Assembly (NCBI GenBank): GCA_900770415.1
Contig: CAAGKN010000003.1
Location: 1-64,000 of the forward strand
DNA: 64,000 bases
Origin: Clostridia bacterium
GTDB taxonomy: Bacteria > Bacillota > Clostridia > TANB77 > CAG-508
Direction: 5' to 3'
Within the stretch, counting starts at the first letter, position 1, and every line of letters begins with the position of its first letter. Under the pieces are notes generated by a model. The model worked only from the letters and a program-made list of their open reading frames with translations. It did not search any database and was not told where the DNA came from. Of the stretch, positions 54,410-62,118 are shown in pieces. Position numbers and translations under genes: made by a program.

Positions 54410-55316
54410 TTATTTTGCTGTTCTTGGATTAAATTTTGAAATACTTTTTAGTTTTTCAAATAGCTCTTTTTCTTCTTCTGTAAGTTTTTTTGGAACTACT
54501 GTTTTTACTTCGGCTATTAGGTCTCCTCTACTGCCTCTTCCGTCTTTATATCCTTTTTGTGGAATCTTTACTTTTTCACCGCTTTGTATTCCTGGTGGTA
54601 CATATATTGAAATTGGATCTTCTATTGAATCTATATTAACTCTTTTCCCAAGTGCCGCTTCCCATGGTGTTAAATATAAGTCTGTTACTATATCATATCC
54701 TTGTAACCTAAATTTATTATTGTTTTGTATGTTTATTTTTATAAACATGTCTCCGTTTTTTCCACCGTTTTGCCCCTGTTTTCCCTGTCCTAGTAATCTT
54801 ACTTTTTCTCCATCTCTAATTCCTGATGGGATTTTTACAGAAAAAGTTTTCATTTTTCCGGTTTACTGTTCTTAATGATATTTTCTTTTCTGTTCCAAAA
54901 TAGGCATCTTCGATTCCCACTGTTATTTCAGTTTCTATATTTTCTCCTTTTATTGGGAATTTTTTGTGAACTTTACTCTCTGACTTTTTTTCTTCTTGAT
55001 TTGTTCCAAAAAACATATTAAAAAATTCACTAAAAACTGAATCCTTACTTCTTGTGCTTTCTTCATAGTCTTGTTTTATTTGTTTTCTACCAACATGCGT
55101 ATTCCACATTCTATCATATCTTCTTTTGCTAGAACTTGTTGATAGTACTCTATATGCTTCATTTATATCTTTAAATCTCTCTTCTGTTCTAGTATCTCCA
55201 CCATTTAAATCTGGATGATACTTTTTTGCTTGTTCCCTAAATGCTACCTTTATTTCTTCTGGTGTTACTTTGTTGTTGTCTAACCCTAAGATTTTATAGT
55301 AATCTTTAAATATCAT
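54410..55316 (-). CDS. J-domain co-chaperone (CbpA-like DnaJ), interrupted by a +1 frameshift at CGG
   Basis: J domain at residues 4-70 with the HPD motif (KKYHPDLNGGD), a linker, and the substrate-binding beta domains CTD I/II (about 115-301), without the zinc finger of class A DnaJ. The frame breaks at codon 153: GTA AAC CGG AAA AAT ends after 14 more codons; omitting the C gives V-N-G-K-M-K-T-F-S-V-K-I-P, the CTD I strand, and reads on to 54410. Corrected length 301 residues, normal for CbpA-type proteins. No dnaK in the window. Confidence 0.88.
54858..54860 (-). other. putative +1 recoding site (CGGA read as Gly) in the J-protein gene
   Basis: CGG is codon 153 of the upstream frame. AAC CGG AAA versus AAC (C) GGA AAA ATG AAA ACT. 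Preceding codon AAC. Here the C is doubled (ACCGG), so a base-calling error is slightly easier than at the other sites. Confidence 0.65.
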
Positions 55317-55491
55317 TTCAACATCCTCCTACAAAATTTGCTTACAAATTTTGTACTATTATCTTTATCTTCTTTTCTACTCTTATCTATTGTGTATCAT
55401 TGTTTTTTATTCTAATTTTAATCTTGATTGATTATATCATAAAAGCACTTTGTTGTGAATATTTAAGTTGCAACTTTTTTAAGTTTTTTTG

Positions 55492-55520
55492 TTGATTTTT
55501 TTTATTTATGTAGATATAAT
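55492..55520 (+). promoter_or_regulatory. promoter of the HD-GYP gene
   Basis: TTGATT (55492-55497), 17 bases, TATAAT (55515-55520), about 30 bases before the ATG. Confidence 0.7.
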
Positions 55521-55551
55521 GTTGATAGTAAATTTATAAGGAGGAAAAGCC

Positions 55552-56604
55552 ATGAGAAAAGGCATTCATTCTGGGGAAAATGCTAAATACAAGATAATTG
55601 CTGTAGATGATGAGTCTGGTGTTTTAGACACTCTAGGAGTTTTTTTAGAAAAAGAAGGTTATACTTTTACTGGTATTACAGATCCTATTGAAGCAATTGA
55701 AAGAGTTAAAACGGAGCATTTTGATTTAATGCTTTTGGACTTTATCATGACTCCTGTACATGGTGACCAAGTAGTTGAAGAAATAAGAAAATTTAATAAA
55801 GATTTATATATATTATTACTTACTGGTCATAAGGATTTAGCACCTCCATTAGATACAATCAAAAGATTAGATATTCAGGGATATTGTGAAAAAAGTGATA
55901 AAATGGACCAACTACTTTTATTAGTAGAGTCTGGAATAAAAGCAGTAGCTCAAATGAATTTAATTAGGCAAATTAATGAAGAATTAAAAGATACATATGA
56001 TAAATTAGAGCAAGCATATATGGAAAGTATAGAAACTTTAAGATTTACTGTGGAAGCAAAAGATCCTTACACAAGAGGTCATTCAGACAGAGTTTCTGAG
56101 TATTCTGTTTTAATTGGTAAAAAACTTGGACTTTCCGAACCTGATTTAAAAATATTAAAATTAGGAGGATTATTCCACGATATTGGAAAAATAGGTGTTC
56201 CTGACAGTATTTTACTAAAAGAATCTAAACTTACAGATGATGAATATTCAGAAATTAAAAACCATCCTACTATTGGGGCTCATATATTATCAAATGCAAC
56301 TATTTTTAGAGATATATTACCAATAGTAAAACATCATCACGAACGCTATGATGGAAATGGTTACCCAGGGAAATTAAAAGGAGAAGACATTCCTTACCTT
56401 GCTAGAATTGCAGCAGTTGCAGATTCTTTTGATGCTATGACTTCAAAAAGAACTTATAGGGATTCTTTACCTTTAGATGTTGTAAAATCCGAGATAGAAA
56501 GATGCAAAGGTACCCAATTTGATCCTGCTATTGCAGATGCATTTTTAGATATTTTAAATACTCAATATGCAGAAATTTCTCAAATTCAGAGTAAATATTT
56601 ATAA
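55552..56604 (+). CDS. response regulator with HD-GYP phosphodiesterase domain
   Basis: 350 residues. Receiver (about 12-135) with Asp63 in MLLDFIMTPVHGD, a coiled coil, then HD-GYP (about 165-345) with GGLFHDIGKIGVPD, HHHERYDGNGYPGKL and AVADSFDAMTSKRTYR. Domains of this type hydrolyse c-di-GMP. The gene is alone, with its own promoter; a partner kinase is not adjacent (the orphan NRPS-linked kinase is one candidate). Ribosome binding site AAGGAGG. Confidence 0.93.
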   Translation: MRKGIHSGENAKYKIIAVDDESGVLDTLGVFLEKEGYTFTGITDPIEAIERVKTEHFDLMLLDFIMTPVHGDQVVEEIRKFNKDLYILLLTGHKDLAPPLDTIKRLDIQGYCEKSDKMDQLLLLVESGIKAVAQMNLIRQINEELKDTYDKLEQAYMESIETLRFTVEAKDPYTRGHSDRVSEYSVLIGKKLGLSEPDLKILKLGGLFHDIGKIGVPDSILLKESKLTDDEYSEIKNHPTIGAHILSNATIFRDILPIVKHHHERYDGNGYPGKLKGEDIPYLARIAAVADSFDAMTSKRTYRDSLPLDVVKSEIERCKGTQFDPAIADAFLDILNTQYAEISQIQSKYL

Positions 56605-56676
56605 TATTAGAATATATACAGTAATAAACTTTTTTATGCTGTATATATTTTTAAATAAAAAAGGGGGTGAATATTA

Positions 56677-57465
56677 ATGACAAGTTCAGAAATAAGAAGT
56701 ACAGCAAGACAAAGTCTTACAAATAAATGGGGAAAAGCCGCACTTATAGCTTTTTGCTATTTTTTAATAGAATTTCTAATTAACTTTATGATATCTGGTG
56801 CAAAAGGCAGTTTGCCTCTTCTTTCTTCTTTATTAAGTATTGGTAATACAGTTATTTCTGTCCCTTTAGCTTATGGATTTTTAATCTCTTTTATGAAATT
56901 AAAAAGGGGAGAAGAAGTTAATGCTTTTGATTTTTTTGCAGATGGATTCTCTAATTTTGGAAGAGCTTGGGGGATAACTTGGGGGATTATAAAAAAACTT
57001 TTAGTCCCAATAATAATTATTATTGTATTATATATTGTACTAATAGCAAGTTCTGTTTCTCTAATTGCCTTCAGTTCTACTTTGTTTAAATCATATTCTG
57101 CATCTGCTTCTATTACTGCCGGTTTCTTATCTATTATTTGCAGTATAGGACTTATAGCACTTTATATTTGGATTGCCATAAAATCTTTATTCTATGTATT
57201 AGTTTATCAGGTTGCTTATGATAACCCAAATCTTTCTTCTAAAGAAGTAGTTGAGGAAAGCGAAAGATTGATGACAGGTAATAGAGGTAAATATTTTGTT
57301 TTACAGCTTTCTTTCATAGGTTGGGCAATTCTTGCTTGTTTAACATTGGGAATTGGTATGTTTTGGCTAACTCCTTATATCACAGTTGCAACAATTTGCT
57401 TCTATGAAGCTTTATCTGGAAAATCCGATACTACTATCGAAGTTGATTCAGAAGAAATAAAATAA
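56677..57465 (+). CDS. DUF975 family integral membrane protein
   Basis: 262 residues. Typical DUF975 start (SSEIRSTARQSLTNKWGKA), six membrane segments and the block YQVAYDNPNLSSKEVVEESERLMTGNRGKYFVL, a family hallmark. Widespread in Firmicutes, function unknown. Ribosome binding site AAAAAGGGGGTG. Confidence 0.88.
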   Translation: MTSSEIRSTARQSLTNKWGKAALIAFCYFLIEFLINFMISGAKGSLPLLSSLLSIGNTVISVPLAYGFLISFMKLKRGEEVNAFDFFADGFSNFGRAWGITWGIIKKLLVPIIIIIVLYIVLIASSVSLIAFSSTLFKSYSASASITAGFLSIICSIGLIALYIWIAIKSLFYVLVYQVAYDNPNLSSKEVVEESERLMTGNRGKYFVLQLSFIGWAILACLTLGIGMFWLTPYITVATICFYEALSGKSDTTIEVDSEEIK

Positions 57466-57478
57466 ATAAATAAATAAA

Positions 57479-57511
57479 AACACAATTTGTTTTGCAAATT
57501 GTGTTTTTTTA
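57479..57511. terminator. terminator between the DUF975 and ABC-F genes
   Basis: ACACAATTTG, TTTTG, CAAATTGTGTTTTTTT stem with T tail. Confidence 0.9.
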
Positions 57512-57512
57512 T

Positions 57513-59093
57513 TTATTCTATTCCTAAGTATTCATTGTATGAGCATTCTCTATCTATTATCTTATCTTTTCTTAAATCTATTATTCTATTTGCAACTGTC
57601 TGCGTTAATTGGTGATCATGTGAAGTAAATATCATATTTCCTTTGAATTTTTGCATTCCTTCGTTTAATGCTGTAATGCTCTCCATGTCTAAGTGGTTTG
57701 TTGGTTCATCAAATATCAAGAAATTTGCTCCAGATAACATTAATTTAGAAAGTACACATCTTACTTTTTCCCCACCTGATAATACTTTTACATTTTTCAA
57801 TGCTTCATCACCAGAAAATAACATTCTTCCTAAAAATCCTCTTACATAGGTTTCGTCTGGGTCTTTTGAATATTTTCTAAGCCAATCTACTAATATTTCG
57901 TCATCTTGAAATAAGTAAGAATTGTCTTTTGGAAAATAATCTTTTGTTATCGTTTGTCCCCAAATCACTTCTCCAGAATCTGGTTCTACTTCTCCTGCGA
58001 TTATTTGAAATAAAAGAGTAGTTGCAAGTTCATTATCTGATAATACTGCAATTTTGTTATCTGCTTTTACTGAGAATGAAATATTTTTTAATACTTCTTC
58101 TCCATTTATACTTTTGCTAACATTTTTTAATGTTAATATTTCTTTTCCTGGTTCTCTATCTGGTTTAAAGTCTATATAAGGGTATTTTCTATTTGATGCT
58201 TTTATTTCTTCTAATTGTATTTTTTCCAAAGATTTTTTTCTTGATGTTGCTTGTTTTGATTTTGAAGCATTTGCACTAAATCTTGCTATAAAGTCTTGTA
58301 ATTCTTTTATTTTTTCTTCTTTTTTCTTGTTCTGTTCTCTTGCTTGTTTTAATGCTAATTGGCTTGATTCATACCAGAAATCATAATTTCCTGGGTAAAC
58401 CTTAATTTTTCCAAAATCAACATCTGCTATATGTGTGCATACTTTATTTAGAAAATATCTATCATGTGATACAACTATAACTGTATTTTCAAAGTCTATT
58501 AAGAAATCTTGTAACCAATTTATACTTTTTAAATCTAAGTCGTTTGTTGGTTCGTCTAATAATAAAATATCTGGATTACCAAATAAGCTTTGTGCAAGTA
58601 ATACTTTTACTTTGTCTTTTGCTTCAATTTCTCTCATTAATTTGTAGTGCTCAGAACCTGGTATTCCCAAATTGTTTAATAGCGTAGCACTGTCTGACTC
58701 TGCATTCCATCCGTCTAACTCTGCAAATCTTTCTTCAAGTTTTGCAGCTTTTAATCCGTCTTCTTCAGAGAAATCTGGCTTTGCATAAATTTCTTCTTTT
58801 TCTTTCATGATTTTATAAAGTTCACTATTTCCCATTATAACTGTATCTATAAGGGTATACTCTTCATATGCAAAGTGATCTTGTTTTAATGTTGACAATC
58901 TTTCTCCTTTATCTATTGAAACTTCGCCTTTGCTTGGTTCTAATTCCCCAGATAGGACCTTTAAAAAAGTAGATTTTCCTGCTCCATTTGCCCCTATTAA
59001 TCCATAACAGTTGCCTTTTGTGAATTTTATATTTACGTCTTCAAATAGTACTCTTTTTCCAAATCTAACTGTTACACCATTTGTACTTAACAT
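57513..59093 (-). CDS. ABC-F family ribosome-associated ATPase (YkpA/YbiT type)
   Basis: 526 residues, two ABC domains and no membrane segment. Domain 1 has Walker A GANGAGKST, Walker B ILLLDEPTNDLD and a degenerate signature (MREIEAKDKVKVLLA). The linker (about 240-290) is Lys/Glu-rich, typical of ABC-F. Domain 2 has signature LSGGEKVRC and Walker B FLIFDEPTNHLD, but its Walker A reads LSDNELATTLLF, lacking the GKS/T Lys, so the second site is probably altered. ABC-F proteins act at the ribosomal E site; YkpA/YbiT members are related to EttA. Confidence 0.9.
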   Translation of the reverse strand: MLSTNGVTVRFGKRVLFEDVNIKFTKGNCYGLIGANGAGKSTFLKVLSGELEPSKGEVSIDKGERLSTLKQDHFAYEEYTLIDTVIMGNSELYKIMKEKEEIYAKPDFSEEDGLKAAKLEERFAELDGWNAESDSATLLNNLGIPGSEHYKLMREIEAKDKVKVLLAQSLFGNPDILLLDEPTNDLDLKSINWLQDFLIDFENTVIVVSHDRYFLNKVCTHIADVDFGKIKVYPGNYDFWYESSQLALKQAREQNKKKEEKIKELQDFIARFSANASKSKQATSRKKSLEKIQLEEIKASNRKYPYIDFKPDREPGKEILTLKNVSKSINGEEVLKNISFSVKADNKIAVLSDNELATTLLFQIIAGEVEPDSGEVIWGQTITKDYFPKDNSYLFQDDEILVDWLRKYSKDPDETYVRGFLGRMLFSGDEALKNVKVLSGGEKVRCVLSKLMLSGANFLIFDEPTNHLDMESITALNEGMQKFKGNMIFTSHDHQLTQTVANRIIDLRKDKIIDRECSYNEYLGIE

Positions 59094-59103
59094 TTGTTAC
59101 CTC

Positions 59104-60072
59104 CTATAACATATCTTTTTTCTTTAACCATATAAATGCAATTATTGATATTAGTATAGAAATTCCTGTTACTATTGCAAATCCATGTATATCATTTGAA
59201 AATGGTAATGGAACATTCATTCCCCAAATACTTGCTATTAATGTTGGTAATGACAAAACAATTGTAATAGATGCCAACAATTTCATAACAACATTTAGGT
59301 TGTTTGAAATTACAGAAGCATACGCATCCATTGTTCCACTTAGAATGTCACTATATATTTTTCCCATCTCTATTGCTTGTCTATTTTCTATAATTGCATC
59401 TTCTAATATATCGTCATCCTCTTCATAAGATTTTAATATTTTTCCTCTTGCTGTTTTCTCCATTACTAGCTCATTTGCTTTTAATGATGTTGTTATATAT
59501 ACCAAGCTTTTTTCTACGTTTAGAAGTTGTATTAGTTCCTTGTTTCTCATAGACTTTTGAAGTGCTTGAACAGTTCTTTCTGTTTGTCTATTTATTTTCT
59601 TTAAGTCATTTAAATAATATGATGCATTTAAATATAATATTTGTATTAAAAATCTAGTTTTCTTATATGTGCACATTCCTTTTACTCTTCCTTTTTCAAA
59701 GGAATCTATTATTCTGTTTTTTCTTAGTGAAACTGTTATAAAAAACTCATCTCTTACTACAATCATACCTAATGGCATTGTAGAATATGATTTCCCATCG
59801 CTATCGTCTTCTATTATTGGAACGTCTACAACAAAAAGTGTCATATCATCTTCTACATCTATTCTGGCTTGCTCTTCATAATCCAAAGGGTATCTTATAA
59901 ATTCATCACTTATATCTAAATTTGAGCAAACCATTGCAATTTCCTCGTCTGTAGGGTTTATTAAGCTAATCCACGACCCAGGTTTAAACTCTTTTATTTT
60001 TTCAAAATTATTTGTTTCTAAATCTGTTTTATATATGTTTAGCATAAAATCACCCCTTCTATTTCTTTGCAT
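59104..60072 (-). CDS. corA: CorA family divalent cation (Mg2+/Co2+) transporter
   Basis: 322 residues. Large N-terminal cytoplasmic domain, long helix, and two C-terminal membrane segments with the selectivity motif SIWGMNVPLPF (GMN about residue 283). Located 10 bases upstream of the ABC-F gene on the same strand and probably cotranscribed. Confidence 0.92.
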   Translation of the reverse strand: MQRNRRGDFMLNIYKTDLETNNFEKIKEFKPGSWISLINPTDEEIAMVCSNLDISDEFIRYPLDYEEQARIDVEDDMTLFVVDVPIIEDDSDGKSYSTMPLGMIVVRDEFFITVSLRKNRIIDSFEKGRVKGMCTYKKTRFLIQILYLNASYYLNDLKKINRQTERTVQALQKSMRNKELIQLLNVEKSLVYITTSLKANELVMEKTARGKILKSYEEDDDILEDAIIENRQAIEMGKIYSDILSGTMDAYASVISNNLNVVMKLLASITIVLSLPTLIASIWGMNVPLPFSNDIHGFAIVTGISILISIIAFIWLKKKDML

Positions 60073-60210
60073 TTTTGCACAACTATTTAGTATTATACCA
60101 CATTATATACATAATTGTGTAGTTTTTTTATTTTTTCTTCGTTTTTTACAAAATTCGACATTTTTTATTTAAAGTGTGTGTTATAATAATACTCAAAGAA
60201 GGTGTTTACT

Positions 60211-60387
60211 ATGGATAAAAGAATTAAATTATTAGAAGAAAGAACTGTAATTTTTTTGGAAAAAACAAAAAAACAAAGAGAAAAATATAAATCCGAAAGA
60301 AAAACGTTGTTTGATTTTTCTGAGGAGAGAAACAACCTAGATGCTTGGGAAGAATATTTAAATAAAATAGAAAAAGAAATCATATAA
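60211..60387 (+). CDS. small hypothetical helical protein
   Basis: 58 residues from the ATG at 60211 after GAAGGTG (a GTG nine bases earlier overlaps the site). Almost entirely charged helix (KRIKLLEERTVIFLEKTKKQ), likely a coiled coil. No family recognised. The next gene starts 50 bases downstream with its own strong AAGGAGG. Confidence 0.5.
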   Translation: MDKRIKLLEERTVIFLEKTKKQREKYKSERKTLFDFSEERNNLDAWEEYLNKIEKEII

Positions 60388-60436
60388 AATACTATATGAT
60401 AAAAATTAATATCTAAAGAACAAGGAGGAATGTACT

Positions 60437-61135
60437 ATGAAATTAAAAAAATTACCAATAATAATTATAGGTATTTTAGTAATATTTGTTGTTAGCTTCT
60501 TAATAAGAGAATTGATTATATACAATGATGGAAAGCTAGACAAATCTAATTATGTTCCAAGAGAAGAAATTATTACTTTGCTAAACAAAGGAGCAATATA
60601 TAATAATTATTACTATTGTCCTAATAATGAAGATAGAAAAGAGGCATATAGGACTGAGTATTACATAAAAGATAACATCCAAGCAATTTATTTAGATTCT
60701 AAATTAATTGAATGGACTGACTATAATAACTCTGAAAAAATTCTGCTTACCGGAGCTGATGAAACAGCAACAGTTGTCAAAAACATCTCTAAAAATAGTG
60801 ATAGTCAATGTGGATATGATTATTCAGTAATATCAAAGCCAGAAATATATAATAATACTTACAAGTATCTAGGAGAGAAAGAAGAAGATGGAAGGAAAAT
60901 AATAGTTATAGAATTATCAACTAATAGAGGGTTAATAAAAAAACTTGATAAGTATTACATTGACAAGGAAACCGGTTTGATATTAGGTAGATTTACTTCA
61001 AGCAGATTTCTATTTATAACAACACACTTATCAGGTAGTGCAAAAAACAGAAATATAAAGTTTAATATAGTTACTAATGAAAACATAACAAAACCGGATT
61101 TAAACAAATATAAAATTGTTAATTACATAGAGTAA
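60437..61135 (+). CDS. membrane-anchored LolA-like beta protein
   Basis: 232 residues: N-terminal membrane segment (about 7-26), then a beta-rich extracellular domain. The motif KKLDKYYIDKETGLILGRF resembles outer-membrane lipoprotein sorting (LolA-like) proteins and the extracellular part of the anti-sigma factor at 16792. Without Cys after the segment it is not a lipoprotein. Function unknown. Confidence 0.6.
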   Translation: MKLKKLPIIIIGILVIFVVSFLIRELIIYNDGKLDKSNYVPREEIITLLNKGAIYNNYYYCPNNEDRKEAYRTEYYIKDNIQAIYLDSKLIEWTDYNNSEKILLTGADETATVVKNISKNSDSQCGYDYSVISKPEIYNNTYKYLGEKEEDGRKIIVIELSTNRGLIKKLDKYYIDKETGLILGRFTSSRFLFITTHLSGSAKNRNIKFNIVTNENITKPDLNKYKIVNYIE

Positions 61136-61138
61136 TAA

Positions 61139-61177
61139 AAAATAGCATTCACCTTAATGTGAATGCTATTTTTTATT
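61139..61177 (+). terminator. terminator after the 60437 gene
   Basis: AAAAAATAGCATTCAC, CTTAAT, GTGAATGCTATTTTTT: strong hairpin. Confidence 0.9.
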
Positions 61178-61230
61178 ATGTTAAAATTATCGTTTCATAA
61201 GAAAGAGACACACCTAATAGATGTGCCTCC

Positions 61231-61241
61231 CAAGATGCCCA
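61231..61241. repeat. left arm of an inverted repeat flanking the 61262 gene
   Basis: CAAGATGCCCA, perfectly inverted as TGGGCATCTTG at 61719-61729. See the right arm. A further small stem GAG-CACA/TGTG-CTC is adjacent at 61206-61229. Confidence 0.6.
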
Positions 61242-61261
61242 TGTTTCTAGCTAACTAATTT

Positions 61262-61696
61262 TTACCAATTGTAAATCCAGCAATCAACAGTTACCGATGT
61301 TACACAGTTAAAGTGAACTGTGTAATAACCCGATGTTGCATTAGAAAATGTTGGACTTTTAATTTCCGCACCATTATTTGGAAATAATGGTCCCGGTGGC
61401 AAACCATCGGCGTTGTTTCGAGCCCAAATCGTTTTTCCTTGGGGATTGGTTACCCAAAGATATACTCCAGTGTTTTGACTAGAGCTAGTGATTCTTACTG
61501 TTATCTGACCAGTTGATTCACTTGAAGGAACATAAACTTTAAATTCTCCCCACATTCCAGAATCTTGTCCATATCCCATAGCTCTAGTTGATGTAGGTAT
61601 AGTCTTTTCGATTTTACTGTTTTCAGTTGCAAACACGGGAACTGAAATAACAAAGCAAAAAGCGAAAACTATCACAATAGAAATAAATCGTTTCAT
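61262..61696 (-). CDS. small secreted protein, probably acquired
   Basis: 144 residues with a clear signal peptide (1-23, cut after VFA) and a beta-sandwich-like remainder (QITVRITSSSQNTGVYLWVT, GYYTVHFNCVTSVTVDCW). Two Cys in the mature part could pair. The base composition is richer in G and C than in the neighbours. Inverted 11-bp repeats flank the gene. Ribosome binding site AAAGGAG. No family is recognised; similar short exported proteins occur as singletons in Firmicutes. Confidence 0.65.
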   Translation of the reverse strand: MKRFISIVIVFAFCFVISVPVFATENSKIEKTIPTSTRAMGYGQDSGMWGEFKVYVPSSESTGQITVRITSSSQNTGVYLWVTNPQGKTIWARNNADGLPPGPLFPNNGAEIKSPTFSNATSGYYTVHFNCVTSVTVDCWIYNW

Positions 61697-61718
61697 TAAC
61701 GATACTCCTTTCTTATTG

Positions 61719-61729
61719 TGGGCATCTTG
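61719..61729. repeat. right arm of an inverted repeat flanking the 61262 gene
   Basis: TGGGCATCTTG, inverse of the 61231-61241 arm. In the minus-strand transcript it would lie in the leader and the other arm just after the stop, so the two could pair in RNA, or mark the ends of a small mobile cassette. Confidence 0.6.
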
Positions 61730-61913
61730 AGCTTAAAATAAGCTATTTATAATTATACTTTAAAAATTTGAAAATATCTACGGAAAACAATATAAATCGT
61801 AAGACAAGAAAAATCAAAATTCGACATTTTGCTAAGATAATAATAATCCATTGATTTGTAAGAGAGTTATTATTACATTTAAACATTCTTTGTTTCATAG
61901 CCAGCTTTATGCA

Positions 61914-61940
61914 ATAAAAAAGCACAGCGAACTGTACTTT
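61914..61940. terminator. terminator of tRNA-Lys
   Basis: AAGCACAG, CGAA, CTGTACTTTTT on the plus strand; the minus-strand transcript of tRNA-Lys runs into this stem and then TTTTTT. Confidence 0.8.
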
Positions 61941-61941
61941 T

Positions 61942-62017
61942 TGGTGCACCATCTCGGACTCGAACCGAGGGTCTTCTGATTAAGAGTCAGCTGCTTTACC
62001 AACTAAGCTAATGGTGC
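61942..62017 (-). tRNA. tRNA-Lys, anticodon CTT
   Basis: Minus-strand cloverleaf: acceptor GCACCAT/ATGGTGC, D-arm AGCTTAGTTGGTAAAGC, anticodon stem GCTGA/TCAGA around CTCTTAA (anticodon CTT), T-arm TCGGTTCGAGTCCGA, encoded CCA. Reads AAG only. Confidence 0.96.
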
Positions 62018-62039
62018 ATTTATTTTATTTAGCTTGTTT

Positions 62040-62068
62040 ATTATAATACCATTTTTTTGCTTTGTCAA
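62040..62068 (-). promoter_or_regulatory. promoter of tRNA-Lys
   Basis: Minus strand TTGACA (62068-62063), 17 bases, TATAAT (62045-62040): perfect consensus. Confidence 0.85.
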
Positions 62069-62080
62069 TATTATTTATAA

Positions 62081-62102
62081 GGGTCGCTACAAATAGCGAC
62101 CC
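62081..62102. terminator. terminator of the VanW-family gene
   Basis: GGGTCGCTA, CAAA, TAGCGACCC: perfect 9-bp stem 17 bases after the stop of the VanW gene. Confidence 0.8.
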
Positions 62103-62118
62103 AAAAGAAATTTTATAT

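Noticed and set aside
60073..60210. Mg2+ (M-box) riboswitch before corA
   Set aside because: The upstream region is too short and lacks the conserved M-box segments.
61743..61952. Minus-strand open frame near tRNA-Lys
   Set aside because: It runs into the tRNA-Lys terminator and acceptor end, has no ribosome binding site and no protein-like character.
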